Source: Serratia sp. FDAARGOS_506 (GTDB lineage: Bacteria > Pseudomonadota > Gammaproteobacteria > Enterobacterales > Enterobacteriaceae). From it: a stretch of 64,000 bases of DNA. The position numbers and the translations under genes were made by a program. Shown here piece after piece: positions 20,779 through 32,160 of the stretch. The DNA is taken from contig NZ_CP033831.1 in NCBI RefSeq assembly GCF_003812745.1, positions 1,984,001 through 2,048,000 of the forward strand, written 5' to 3'. Under the pieces are notes generated by a model. The model ran no database searches and was not told the origin of the DNA. It was given only the letters and a program-made list of their open reading frames with translations. How positions within the stretch are numbered: the first letter of the stretch is position 1; the number at the start of each line of letters is the position of its first letter.

Positions 20779-22353
20779 CTATGCCAAAATCTTGGCTACG
20801 ATTCCAGCAATTTGATTCGCCAAAAGTGGCGGCACTGCATTCCCAACCTGGTGGTACTGTTGGGTACGACCACCCTGGAAAAAGTAGTTGTCTGGGAAAG
20901 TCTGTAGCCGAGCAGCTTCTCGTACAGTCAAACTTCTGCATTGTACCGGGTCATAATGGATGAAATAGTGTCCATCCTTGGAAATGTGACTTGTAATCGT
21001 TGTCGACGGGTTATCTTTAATTTGAACCCTAAATCTGTCCGAAAACTTGCCTGACTCCCAGTTCTTATGAGCAGGAGCGAGTCTTGGCAAATTAAATTCC
21101 TTATGTCCCTTTGGCGATCTTTTGTGAACAGAAGCGAAGGTTGCGGCATAACCATAACGGGCAAGATCATCTATGCGATGCCCACGAGTTTCATGGTTAA
21201 GCCAGACATTTAGGTAGGAGTCTAATAGCCATTCATCTAAGTTATCATGTCCTGTTTGTCCTAAATAACCGGCTTTTCTAGGTAGCCTTATACTTCCTGT
21301 GGCTTGGACGCAGCCGATGCTGGAAGCGGTTTTTTGTAGATAAGGTGCTAAATTTTTTACGGTATCGTCAGATGTCGATGCAGCCTCTGCCAGTGCTTGC
21401 AGTTCCTTACCAACTAGTTCTGCCCATAAAATATTGGAGTCCTTTTCTTTGCTTAACAAACTTCTCAAAGCAGGGAGACCTCCAATAGCATCTTTGACTG
21501 ATACTGAGTTTTGGCAGGACAACTTGGGCAATTTGTCTTGATAGCGATCTTCTCTTATCCCTAACAAAATGACTCTATGGCGAGCCTGCGGTATGCCAAA
21601 GTCCTCGGCACGAATGATATATTTCGTTAGATCCAGCTGACTCGGATCATCACCATCACTAAATACTTGATCGCTGACGAGTGACACTATGTGATAGCGC
21701 TGACCTTTTTTTTCTGCACTCAAGGCAGCATTTGGATTGGCAAGGTCTTTCAGGATTTCATGGAATATTTTTTGCCCATTTATAGTCGACGAGAGAATTC
21801 CTTTAACGTTCTCCATGACAAAAATATCCGGTTGATAGTTTTGTATGATCCTCAAGTATTCACGATAGAGAAAATGGCGATGATCATCTTCTGCCTTGTA
21901 ATCAGCGTTACCTTTGTTTCTGGCTCTACCTACCAGTGAATACGCTTGGCAAGGCGGCCCACCAATTAACACCCAGGGTTCTTCAGTGGGGCGTTTATCT
22001 AATGCTGCTTTAATTGAAGCATCAAGAGTAGCATTTCCATCAACGCTGCCAATTTCTATGCACATAGCTTCTTTACCGGCCTTATGCCAAAGATCTTCTG
22101 TTTCACAGCTGTATGGTTTTTCGGCTTGGCCATTGCAAAAGCGATAGTAATCACCCAGTTTGCTTGGTCTACTACTACAGAGTAATCGATAGAAGGCTCG
22201 GAGACGGAGAGTTTGGTGAGCAATAGGATCCTTTTCAGCTGAAACTGCGATCTGGAACGCGGTCCCGTTTTTCAACGAAGAGAAGCCTTCACCCAAGCCA
22301 CCAGGTCCGGCAAAAAGGTCTACTATTGGAATCGGTAATGAAGTTGTACTCAT
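20779..22353 (-). CDS. DNA (cytosine-5) methyltransferase
   Basis: C5-cytosine methyltransferase, 524 residues. All main motifs are present: I DLFAGPGGLGEGF (12-24), IV GGPPCQAYS with catalytic Cys135, VI ENVKG, VIII QARHRVILLG, IX REAARLQTFP and X QVGNAVPPLLA. The target-recognition region between VIII and IX (about 180 residues) is long, and I cannot read the recognised sequence. A start at 22353 (MSTTSLPIPIVDLF) puts motif I in its usual place; the upstream frame from 22437 would overlap the vsr gene. It is divergent from vsr and convergent to the ATPase-AIPR operon. The likely role is marking self DNA so the operon does not attack it. Confidence 0.93.
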   Translation of the reverse strand: MSTTSLPIPIVDLFAGPGGLGEGFSSLKNGTAFQIAVSAEKDPIAHQTLRLRAFYRLLCSSRPSKLGDYYRFCNGQAEKPYSCETEDLWHKAGKEAMCIEIGSVDGNATLDASIKAALDKRPTEEPWVLIGGPPCQAYSLVGRARNKGNADYKAEDDHRHFLYREYLRIIQNYQPDIFVMENVKGILSSTINGQKIFHEILKDLANPNAALSAEKKGQRYHIVSLVSDQVFSDGDDPSQLDLTKYIIRAEDFGIPQARHRVILLGIREDRYQDKLPKLSCQNSVSVKDAIGGLPALRSLLSKEKDSNILWAELVGKELQALAEAASTSDDTVKNLAPYLQKTASSIGCVQATGSIRLPRKAGYLGQTGHDNLDEWLLDSYLNVWLNHETRGHRIDDLARYGYAATFASVHKRSPKGHKEFNLPRLAPAHKNWESGKFSDRFRVQIKDNPSTTITSHISKDGHYFIHYDPVQCRSLTVREAARLQTFPDNYFFQGGRTQQYHQVGNAVPPLLANQIAGIVAKILA

Positions 22354-22362
22354 GAGTTCTTT

Positions 22363-22392
22363 TTGTAATTTTAATAAGGTAACCAGGATACT
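22363..22392 (+). promoter_or_regulatory. Candidate vsr promoter in the dcm-vsr divergent region
   Basis: TTGTAA (22363-22368), 18-bp spacer, GATACT (22387-22392), giving a start near 22400. The whole dcm-vsr interval is 66 bp, so the two promoters must overlap and may share control. Confidence 0.3.
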
Positions 22393-22419
22393 AGGAAGAG
22401 ACGCAAACGGGAAGTAATC

Positions 22420-22878
22420 ATGGATGTCGTCGACCAAAAAACACGCTCTAGAATGATGTCAGGCATCAAAAACAAGAATACGCGGCCGGAAATGCTCGTA
22501 CGTAAGTACTTACATGCGAAAGCTTTTCGATTCAGACTGCACGTTGCAGATTTACCCGGAAAACCCGATCTGGTTCTTCCCAAGCACAAATTGTGCATCT
22601 TTGTACATGGCTGTTTTTGGCATCGCCATGAAGGATGTCGTTATGCTACGACTCCAGCTACTCGCACAGAGTTTTGGACTAAAAAACTTGCATCGAATAA
22701 ACAACGCGATATTCGCGTCAAGATGCAACTGCTTGACGCTGGATGGCGAGTCTTCGAAATCTGGGAGTGCGGTCTTAGAAAGAAAGATGGTGATTCCTTA
22801 AGTTGGTTGCCAGAGTTTATCAACAGCGATGTTCAGACTCTTAGTTGGCCTGACTATGTTTGCAGTGGGGACATGTAG
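22420..22878 (+). CDS. vsr: Very-short-patch-repair (Vsr) type endonuclease
   Basis: 152 residues, full length for Vsr. Diagnostic features are the N-terminal TRSRMMSGIKNKNT, LPGKPDLVLP with catalytic Asp50, and FVHGCFWHRHEGC (61-73), which carries His63 and the zinc ligands Cys65, His70 and Cys73. PATRTEFWTKK and RVFEIWECGL follow. Vsr nicks beside T in T:G mismatches formed by deamination of 5-methylcytosine and usually travels with its methyltransferase, as here. In restriction-like operons Vsr homologues may instead act as effector nucleases. The start has a GGAAG site and lies 66 bp from the divergent methyltransferase start. Confidence 0.93.
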   Translation: MDVVDQKTRSRMMSGIKNKNTRPEMLVRKYLHAKAFRFRLHVADLPGKPDLVLPKHKLCIFVHGCFWHRHEGCRYATTPATRTEFWTKKLASNKQRDIRVKMQLLDAGWRVFEIWECGLRKKDGDSLSWLPEFINSDVQTLSWPDYVCSGDM

Positions 22879-22919
22879 TCAGGCGATAAGCTAATTTGTT
22901 CTTGGTTAGAACTTCCCCA

Positions 22920-25809
<2,890 letters not shown>

Positions 25810-25904
25810 GGCGTGTCGTCTCTCAGATAGCAATTCGGATAGCCCAAAGGCGAATATTTACTGCTTGGGCGATCCGTCGTTCCATCCGTATGAAACGCCC
25901 ATAA

Positions 25905-25916
25905 GAAACCGGTTTC
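25905..25916. promoter_or_regulatory. Probable AscG operator
   Basis: GAAACCGGTTTC, a 12-bp palindrome with central CG typical of LacI-family sites, in the ascF-ascG divergent region, 96 bp upstream of ascF and 178 bp upstream of ascG. A weaker site, GAAAACGTTCC, lies near 26027. Both could let AscG repress ascFB and itself. Confidence 0.6.
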
Positions 25917-26093
25917 ACAAAATCATGTATTGGTGTTTTGTTGTTGGCAAGAGATATGATTTTTGGTGTTGCATTTTCGTGATCTGGATCGTCATAGGTA
26001 AGTGCGCACCGACGCGCAGGGGCGCGAAAACGTTCCAAACGCCGGGCGTCTTGGGTAGACTGCGCTGAACCCATGGATTTTGGCGGCGCACAG

Positions 26094-27116
26094 ATGGCAA
26101 CGATACTCGAGGTGGCGAAAAAGGCCGGCGTTTCAAAGGCGACGGTGTCGCGCGTTTTGTCCGGCAGCGGCTATGTCAGCGAGGAGAAACGCGCGTTGGT
26201 GGATAAAGCCATCGCGGAAACCGGCTATCGGCCCAACCTGCTGGCGCGCAGCCTGGCGACCAACACCACCCAAACCCTCGGCCTGGTGGTCACCAATACC
26301 CTCTACAGCGGCAACTATTTCAGCGAACTGATGGCGCAGTCGGCGCGCATCATGGAGGCGAACGGCCGCCAACTGATCCTGGTGGACGGCAAGCACACCG
26401 CCGAAGAGGAGCGGGCCGCCATTCAGTTTTTGCTGGATCTGCGCTGCGACGGGGTGATCATCTACCCGCGTTTTCTGTCGATTGCGGAAATGGACGAGAT
26501 CGTCTCCCAACACCGCCAGCCGATTCTGGTGATCAACCGTCGGCTGCGGCTGAACGACAGCTACTGCATCTTCAGCGATCAGCACGCCGCCGGCGCGGCG
26601 GCGGTGGCGCACCTGATCGCGCGCGGGCATCGTGACATCGCCTTTATCACCGGCTCGCTCGATTCCCCCACCGGGCTGGAGCGGCTTTCCGGCTACAAAT
26701 CCGCGCTGGCGCAGGAGGGCATCACGGTTAACGAGGCGTTGATCGTCGAGGGGAAATGGCACGCGCAAAGCGGCGTGGCGGCGGTCGATGCGCTGCTGGC
26801 CGGCGGGCAACCGTTCAGCGCTATCGTCGCCGGCAACGACGAAATGGCCATCGGCGCGATGAAGCGGCTGGCGGAGCGCGGCGTGGCGGTGCCGGAGGCG
26901 GTATCGGTCATCGGCTTCGACGACATCCCGCTGGCGCCCTATACCGTGCCGTCGCTGTCGAGCATGAAGATGCCGGTTACCGAGATGATCCAGGAGACCA
27001 TCAACCGCCTGCTGTCGATGCTGGACGGCGGCGAGCTGAGCAAGCGCCCCAGCTTCCCGGCCAGCCTGATCGAGCGCGACTCGGTGGCGGCGGGCCCGTA
27101 TCGGGGAAAGGCATAA
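26094..27116 (+). CDS. ascG: LacI-family repressor of the asc operon
   Basis: 340 residues with a LacI-type helix-turn-helix at the N-terminus (ILEVAKKAGVSKATVSRVLS) and a periplasmic-binding-protein-like sugar domain (GYRPNLLARSL onward; VSVIGFDDIPLAPYT near the C-terminus). It strongly resembles AscG and is divergent from ascFB, so it most likely represses them until a phosphorylated or free beta-glucoside is present. ATG at 26094 gives the usual MATILEVAKKAG; an earlier ATG at 26073 lacks a ribosome site. Confidence 0.93.
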   Translation: MATILEVAKKAGVSKATVSRVLSGSGYVSEEKRALVDKAIAETGYRPNLLARSLATNTTQTLGLVVTNTLYSGNYFSELMAQSARIMEANGRQLILVDGKHTAEEERAAIQFLLDLRCDGVIIYPRFLSIAEMDEIVSQHRQPILVINRRLRLNDSYCIFSDQHAAGAAAVAHLIARGHRDIAFITGSLDSPTGLERLSGYKSALAQEGITVNEALIVEGKWHAQSGVAAVDALLAGGQPFSAIVAGNDEMAIGAMKRLAERGVAVPEAVSVIGFDDIPLAPYTVPSLSSMKMPVTEMIQETINRLLSMLDGGELSKRPSFPASLIERDSVAAGPYRGKA

Positions 27117-27140
27117 TCGCGTACCCGCCTTTTTCAGGTG

Positions 27141-27563
27141 CTACAACGCTTGCACCTGCCTCCTCGATAAAGCAAAAATCCCCAGCGCGCTGCCCAATGC
27201 CAGGGCGCTGGCGGCTGCCGTGGATAGCGCGAACTCGCGCGTGTAGGGCAACAGCAGGCCAACCGCAGAGATGCTGCCCAACAGCAGGCTAAAGAACAGC
27301 GTTTTTTTACGATAGGGTGCCTTTAGGTTGAGATAGGCGGCGACGGCGCAGACGATAAGTGTTCCACCGACGACGACCAACAGCGGCAGGATGATGAGCG
27401 CCCCGGCGAGGAGATTGGACAGCCCAACGTCCTCCACGCCGGCATAAGAGACAATAAGAAACATGATGCCGATGGCTAACACCGTGCTCAGTTTGATGAC
27501 GATATAGGCGCTCGCGCACAGGTTAAGCGCCTTTAATCCTACTATCATCACGTTGTTTGCCAT
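27141..27563 (-). CDS. Small inner-membrane protein, unknown function
   Basis: 140 residues with four hydrophobic segments (about 9-40, 50-77, 88-106 and 112-132) separated by short loops including the basic APYRKK. No family is recognised. The start at 27563 has an AAGGA site. It is convergent with ascG (24 bp) and lies 56 bp downstream of yjiA on the same strand, so it could be co-transcribed with btsT-yjiX-yjiA. Confidence 0.65.
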   Translation of the reverse strand: MANNVMIVGLKALNLCASAYIVIKLSTVLAIGIMFLIVSYAGVEDVGLSNLLAGALIILPLLVVVGGTLIVCAVAAYLNLKAPYRKKTLFFSLLLGSISAVGLLLPYTREFALSTAAASALALGSALGIFALSRRQVQAL

Positions 27564-27619
27564 CGTTCATCCTTGAGTTTGCTGGATATGGGGCGTGTTG
27601 GCCTGGGGAATGGCTTATC

Positions 27620-28582
27620 TTACCCCAGCCCCCCAATCCTGCCCCGAATCTCCTCCTCCGGCAGATCCACGCCGATAAACACCAGCGTACTCTTGCGTTC
27701 TTCCTCCGGCAGCCACTCCCGATCCCAGTCGGCGTTATACAGCCGTTGCACGCCCTGGAACAGCAGGCGGCGCGGTTCGTCTTCGATAGACAGAATGCCT
27801 TTGTAGCGCAGCAGGTTGTCGGCGTATTCCAGCAGCAGGCCTTCCATCACGTCGGAGATTTGCATCAGCGGCAGCGGGCGCTTCAGCGTCACGACAATTG
27901 AGCGGATGTCGCTCTGCGGCTGCGGAATGCGGCGGAACAGTGGGGCGGGCGGCGTCAGGTTGAGCTTGTCGTTCAGCGTAAAGCCTTCGATGTCGAACAG
28001 CACGCTCAGATCGATGTCGCCGTGCGTCACCTGGTAGACCGGCGCGCGGGCGTTCATCCGTTGCAGCCGCTGGATCAGCGCCTCGCAGTCCGGCGCCACG
28101 TCGGTTTTGGTCAGCAGGATGCGGTCGGCGTAGCCCACCTGCGCCTGGGCGATGCTGAACTGGCTCAGCTGCTGCTCGGCGTGCGCCGCGTCCACCAGGG
28201 TGATGATGCCGTCCAGCAGGAAGCGCTCGCACAGGATCTCGTGCGAGAAAAAGGTCTGGGTAATCGGGCCGGGATCGGCCATGCCGGTGCATTCGATGAT
28301 CAGCCGATCGAACACCAGCTGGCCGCTGTCGACGCCGTCCAGCAGATCCAGCAGCGCGTCCGCCAGTTCGTTGGACTTGCTGCAGCAGATGCAGCCGTTA
28401 CTCAACGTGGTGATGCGGCTGGCGCGATCGCCGATCAGCGCGTCGTCGATCGGCACTTCGCCGAACTCGTTCTCGATGACCGCGATTTTATAGCCGTGTT
28501 CGGCGTTCAGGATGTGGCGCAGCAGGGTGGTTTTGCCGGCGCCCAAAAAGCCGGTCAGGATGGTGACTGCAATGGGTTTCAT
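27620..28582 (-). CDS. yjiA: COG0523 (CobW/G3E) GTPase YjiA
   Basis: Metal-related P-loop GTPase, 320 residues (E. coli 318). Walker A is GFLGAGKTTL (11-20), the metal-binding CxCC motif is GCICCS (Cys64, Cys66, Cys67), and the base-recognition motif is LTKTD. The C-terminal domain carries LLRYKGIL. G3E GTPases move or insert zinc, nickel or cobalt; the partner of YjiA is not settled. It lies after yjiX and btsT in the E. coli-like order. Confidence 0.94.
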   Translation of the reverse strand: MKPIAVTILTGFLGAGKTTLLRHILNAEHGYKIAVIENEFGEVPIDDALIGDRASRITTLSNGCICCSKSNELADALLDLLDGVDSGQLVFDRLIIECTGMADPGPITQTFFSHEILCERFLLDGIITLVDAAHAEQQLSQFSIAQAQVGYADRILLTKTDVAPDCEALIQRLQRMNARAPVYQVTHGDIDLSVLFDIEGFTLNDKLNLTPPAPLFRRIPQPQSDIRSIVVTLKRPLPLMQISDVMEGLLLEYADNLLRYKGILSIEDEPRRLLFQGVQRLYNADWDREWLPEEERKSTLVFIGVDLPEEEIRGRIGGLG

Positions 28583-28603
28583 ACGGGTCCTTGTGACTGC
28601 GGG

Positions 28604-28807
28604 TTAACAGCAGCGCATGCCGCCTTTGCCGTCGCCGCCGTAGCGCGCTTGCTGGCGCTCGCGGAAAAATTCTTTATAGGTCATCACCGGCTTGTCCGGG
28701 TGGTTGTCTTTCATGTGCTGGACGTAGGTATCGTAGTCAGGTACGCCCACCAACATGCGCGCCGCCTGCCCGAGATATTTCCCCGCCTGGCCGAGATTTC
28801 CGAACAT
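28604..28807 (-). CDS. yjiX: YbdD/YjiX family small protein
   Basis: 67 residues, begins [19 protein letters not shown] and contains [12 protein letters not shown] and the C-terminal pair of cysteines (GGMRCC). This family accompanies CstA/BtsT peptide or pyruvate transporters in enterobacteria; its action is not known. The ribosome site is GGAGAAGG. It lies 21 bp upstream of yjiA and 217 bp after btsT. Confidence 0.93.
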   Translation of the reverse strand: MFGNLGQAGKYLGQAARMLVGVPDYDTYVQHMKDNHPDKPVMTYKEFFRERQQARYGGDGKGGMRCC

Positions 28808-28937
28808 AAGCCTTCTCCAACTTTACCCTGCATCACTACAGCGCTTGCTTAAGCCTGATATTAGGGGAAGCCGGGGGATGGGGTTCCCGCAGGGATGCCC
28901 CACCTCCGGGTCGCCCCGGGTATCTCGATTGCATCGC

Positions 28938-28977
28938 GCCGCACGCCTGGCATCTTGCGATACGCAGGCCGTGCGGC
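28938..28977. repeat. Long hairpin in the btsT-yjiX interval
   Basis: GCCGCACGCCTG (28938-28949) pairs with CAGGCCGTGCGGC (28965-28977) with one bulged G. It lies between btsT and yjiX on an operon transcript without a T-run on the coding strand, so it may stabilise the btsT mRNA end or reduce read-through. It could also be a copy of a dispersed palindromic element. Confidence 0.5.
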
Positions 28978-29024
28978 TTTGGGTACTACTTAACGTTATT
29001 ATGCAGGGTATCCGTTAAATCACA

Positions 29025-31205
29025 TCAATGCTGGGTCGAAACTTTGACCTCCCCCTCAGTTACGCCGTCGGCGGGCGTGGCCTGTGGCACCGGTACGTAA
29101 AGCGTTTCCTGATCGGTGCGTTTCGGGTTTTTGTGCGCCGCCATTGCGGTTTTCACCCCGTAGAAGATGATGCTGTACACCACCAGCAGGAACAGAATGC
29201 TCAGCCCGGCGTTGGTGTAGTTGTTCACCACGATGTGGTTCATGTTGGCGATCTGCTGGGCGCTCAGCTCGGCGCCGCCTTCGGCGATCTTGCGTTTATA
29301 CTCGCCGGCCAGGAAGAAGAAGCCTTCCAGCTGCGGGTTGTCGCTGAACAGCTTCAGCCCCAGCGCGTAGGTGGTGCAGATCAGCAGCCACACCGCCGGC
29401 AGCACGGTCACCCAGATGTATTGGGTGCGCTTCATCTTAATCAGCACCACGGTGCCCAGCACCAGCGCCACGGCGGCCAGCATCTGGTTGGAGATGCCGA
29501 ACAGCGGCCACAGGCTCTTCACGCCGCCGAGCGGATCCACCACGCCCTGATACAGCAGGTAGCCCCACAGCCCGACGCAGCCGGCGGTGCCGACGATGCC
29601 GGCCACCAGAGAGTCGGTTTTCTTCAGGAACGGCACGAAGTTGCCCAGCAGATCCTGCAGCATAAAGCGGCCGGAGCGGGTACCGGCGTCCAGCGCGGTC
29701 AGGATGAACAGCGCCTCGAACAGAATGCCGAAGTGGTACCAGAAGCCCATGTTGGCGCCCGGAATGATCTGATGGAACACGTGGGCGATGCCCACCGCCA
29801 GCGTTGGCGCGCCGCCGGCGCGGTTCAGCACCGAAGGTTCGCCGATGTCGGTGGCGGTCTGCAGGATCTGTTCCGGGCTGATGACGAAGCCCCAGGAGCT
29901 GACCGCCGCCGCCGCGTGCACGGTCACGTCCTTCAGCGAAGCCATGATCATCGGCGCGTCTTCGGTGCCCAGACGGTGCAGATCCGGCATGGTGATGCCC
30001 AGCGCCGCCGGCGGGGTGTTCATGGCGAAGTACAGGCCCGGCTCGATGATGGACGCCGCCACCAGCGCCATGATGGCGACGAAGGACTCCATCAGCATCG
30101 CGCCGTAACCGATGAAGCGCGCGTCGGTCTCATTGGCCAACAGCTTCGGCGTGGTGCCGGAGGCGATCAGCGCATGGAAGCCGGAGACCGCGCCGCAGGC
30201 GATGGTGATGAACAGGAACGGGAACAGGGTACCTTTCCACACCGGGCCGGTGCCGTCGACGAACTGGGTCACCGCCGGCATTTTCAGCTCAGGGTTGAGG
30301 ATCACGATGCCGATCGCCAGCCCGACGATCACGCCGATTTTCAGGAAGGTCGCCAGGTAGTCGCGCGGCGCCAGGATCAGCCACACCGGCAGCAGGGCGG
30401 AGACGAACGCGTACCCGATCAGCGTGAAGGTGATGGTGGTGTCTTTAAAGGTCAGCGCCGGGCCCCAGTACGGGTCGTGCGCCACCACGCCGCCGAACCA
30501 GATGGCGGCCACCAGCAGCACGATGCCGATGATTGACACTTCACCCACGCGGCCGGGGCGCAGGTAGCGCATGTAGATGCCCATAAACAGCGCGATCGGC
30601 ACGGTGGAGCAGACGGTGAACACGCCCCACGGGCTCTCCGCCAGCGCTTTCACCACGATCAGCGCCAGCACCGCCAGGATGATGATCATGATCAGGAAGC
30701 AGCCGAACAGGGCGATGGTGCCCGGTATCGGCCCCATCTCTTTTTTGATGATCTCACCGAGCGAGGCGCCGTTGCGGCGCGAGGAGATGAACAGCACCAT
30801 AAAGTCCTGTACCGCCCCCGCCAGCACCACGCCGCCCAGCAGCCACAGCGTGCCGGGCAGGTAGCCGACCTGCGCGGCCAGCACCGGCCCCACCAGCGGC
30901 CCGGCGCCGGCGATGGCGGCGAAGTGGTGGCCGAACAGCACGTTCTTGTTGGTCGGCACGTAGTTCAGGCCGTCGTTGTTGACCACCGCCGGAGTGGCGC
31001 GGCCGGCGTCCAGCTTCATCACCTTGGTGGCGATGTACAGGCTGTAGTAGCGGTAGGCCACCAGATACACCGCCACCGAAGCGACGACGATCCACAGCGC
31101 GCTGATGTGTTCACCGCGGCGCAGCGCCACCACGCCGAGGCAGGCTGCGCCGAGTATCCCCAGCAGCATCCACGGAATGTGCTTTAAAATCCCCTCTCGT
31201 TTCAT
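29025..31205 (-). CDS. btsT: Pyruvate/H+ symporter of the CstA family
   Basis: Inner-membrane transporter, 726 residues with many hydrophobic helices. It contains CstA-family blocks (NNDGLNYVPTNKNVLFGHH, AGAGPLVGPVLAAQVGYLPG, SGTTPKLLANETDARFIGYG). It closely resembles E. coli BtsT (YjiY), which imports pyruvate under control of BtsSR; that two-component system is not in this window and I could not find convincing BtsR boxes upstream. The start (MKREGILKHIPWML) has an AAGGAT site. It is first in the btsT-yjiX-yjiA series. Confidence 0.94.
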   Translation of the reverse strand: MKREGILKHIPWMLLGILGAACLGVVALRRGEHISALWIVVASVAVYLVAYRYYSLYIATKVMKLDAGRATPAVVNNDGLNYVPTNKNVLFGHHFAAIAGAGPLVGPVLAAQVGYLPGTLWLLGGVVLAGAVQDFMVLFISSRRNGASLGEIIKKEMGPIPGTIALFGCFLIMIIILAVLALIVVKALAESPWGVFTVCSTVPIALFMGIYMRYLRPGRVGEVSIIGIVLLVAAIWFGGVVAHDPYWGPALTFKDTTITFTLIGYAFVSALLPVWLILAPRDYLATFLKIGVIVGLAIGIVILNPELKMPAVTQFVDGTGPVWKGTLFPFLFITIACGAVSGFHALIASGTTPKLLANETDARFIGYGAMLMESFVAIMALVAASIIEPGLYFAMNTPPAALGITMPDLHRLGTEDAPMIMASLKDVTVHAAAAVSSWGFVISPEQILQTATDIGEPSVLNRAGGAPTLAVGIAHVFHQIIPGANMGFWYHFGILFEALFILTALDAGTRSGRFMLQDLLGNFVPFLKKTDSLVAGIVGTAGCVGLWGYLLYQGVVDPLGGVKSLWPLFGISNQMLAAVALVLGTVVLIKMKRTQYIWVTVLPAVWLLICTTYALGLKLFSDNPQLEGFFFLAGEYKRKIAEGGAELSAQQIANMNHIVVNNYTNAGLSILFLLVVYSIIFYGVKTAMAAHKNPKRTDQETLYVPVPQATPADGVTEGEVKVSTQH

Positions 31206-31457
31206 GAGGTATCCTTAATTCCAGTCTGCAAAATATGAATGAACTCATCCGCTTGTAAGAGATGTCAGAGTGGCGCGGTGAGCCGTAGCGTCTTTCCCGA
31301 GGTAAAGCGGGTTTAGGAACAGCTCATCATCGCCGGGGGTAAGGGGGGAAGACAGGCGTATTTCGGTCAGCGGTCAGATTCGCCGGGTGAACGGTTGGAT
31401 TGGCGGGGTGAGCGGTTGGCGGCCTGAGCCATAGGTTCGGCCGCCGATGGTCTGAGC

Positions 31458-32147
31458 TCAATAAACCTGCCTGCCGTTGATGCCGGCGGGGAAAATGCCG
31501 GTGGCGAACAGATGCCCGTTGGCCTGGATCTGATCGTCGGGCAGCATCTCCAGCGGGAACTCGGCCGCCAGGCAGCTGAGAAAGGCGTTGCGATCGTCGT
31601 TGGTGGTAAAGCCGATCAGATCGTAGAACAGCAGCGAAGCGATCAGTTGGCGATGTTCCGGGATGCGCCGCAGCAGCGCCGCCGATGGGAACGGCAGGTG
31701 GAAGAAGAACGCGCAGGCGTTCAGCAGCCCTTGCTCCTTCAGCGCCTGGGCGCAGGGCAGCAGCTGATAGTCGTCGATGCAGACGATGTCGCCGGGGCAC
31801 AGGTGCTCGCAGGCGATATCGGCAAACCGGCGGTTCAGCTGCCGGTAGGCGCGGTAGTTTTCCGGCGTGAAATGCGCCTTCTCCGGCTGGTTGTGGAACA
31901 CCGGCCACAGGCCGTCGTGGTAATAGCCCTGATAGTGGCGGCGAAACTCCTCGATCGACAGCGGAAAGGTCACCTGATCGTAACCGGCACGCTGCCGGCA
32001 GCTGATCGGGCGCTGCGCGAAATTCTGCACGTCGCCGTTCCAGCCGAGCCATAGCCCCGGTTCGGCGTCGGCCGCCAGCGTCTGGCCGGCGCAGGCCAGA
32101 TCCTTACCGTCGCACTGCTTGTTGGAAATCAGCACCAAACGAGACAT
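31458..32147 (-). CDS. Stand-alone N-terminal half of trehalose-6-phosphate synthase (GT20)
   Basis: 229 residues aligning by eye with the first half of OtsA (about 470 residues). MSRLVLISNK matches the OtsA start, then LWLGWNGD, GLWPVFH, CIDDYQLLPCA, FFFHLPFPS and LIGFTTNDDRNAFL, ending at GIFPAGINGRQVY, where the OtsA N-terminal GT-B domain ends. The UDP-glucose-binding C-terminal half is absent, and only 252 bp separate the stop from btsT, so this is not a frameshifted full gene. The Trp, Tyr and Asp of the glucose-6-phosphate site look kept, but the family Arg in SNR is Lys. It should not make trehalose phosphate alone; it may bind a sugar phosphate or be a remodelled fold. The start has a strong AAGGAGG site, 13 bp after the GNAT gene. 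Confidence 0.82.
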   Translation of the reverse strand: MSRLVLISNKQCDGKDLACAGQTLAADAEPGLWLGWNGDVQNFAQRPISCRQRAGYDQVTFPLSIEEFRRHYQGYYHDGLWPVFHNQPEKAHFTPENYRAYRQLNRRFADIACEHLCPGDIVCIDDYQLLPCAQALKEQGLLNACAFFFHLPFPSAALLRRIPEHRQLIASLLFYDLIGFTTNDDRNAFLSCLAAEFPLEMLPDDQIQANGHLFATGIFPAGINGRQVY

Positions 32148-32160
32148 GGAGGCCTCCTTA

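Larger units (their letters stand above)
12593..22912. other. Low-GC defence island downstream of leuX
   Basis: Between the leuX terminator and the ascB stop the DNA is markedly AT-richer, with different codon choice, and carries only defence-type genes (ATPase, Z1, DUF4420, AIPR, Dcm, Vsr). I saw no integrase, transposase or direct copy of the leuX 3' end at the right edge. The boundaries are judged by composition and gene content; the right edge is abrupt, with 41 bp between the vsr and ascB stops. Confidence 0.7.

Noticed and set aside
22880-22919. Attachment-site repeat at the right border of the defence island
   Set aside because: Only a weak GTTCT-TGGTT-AGAAC stem; no match to the leuX tail or other direct repeat by eye.
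31265-31311. BtsR-type boxes upstream of btsT
   Set aside because: AGTGGC and AGCGGG partial matches are 31 bp apart, not the spacing expected for the two-part site.
31206-31457. Possible missing C-terminal half of OtsA downstream of the half gene
   Set aside because: Only 252 bp lie before btsT, none of the frames shows OtsA C-terminal motifs, and the protein ends cleanly at a domain border. The interval holds only a short imperfect repeat (around 31379-31420) and the btsT promoter region.
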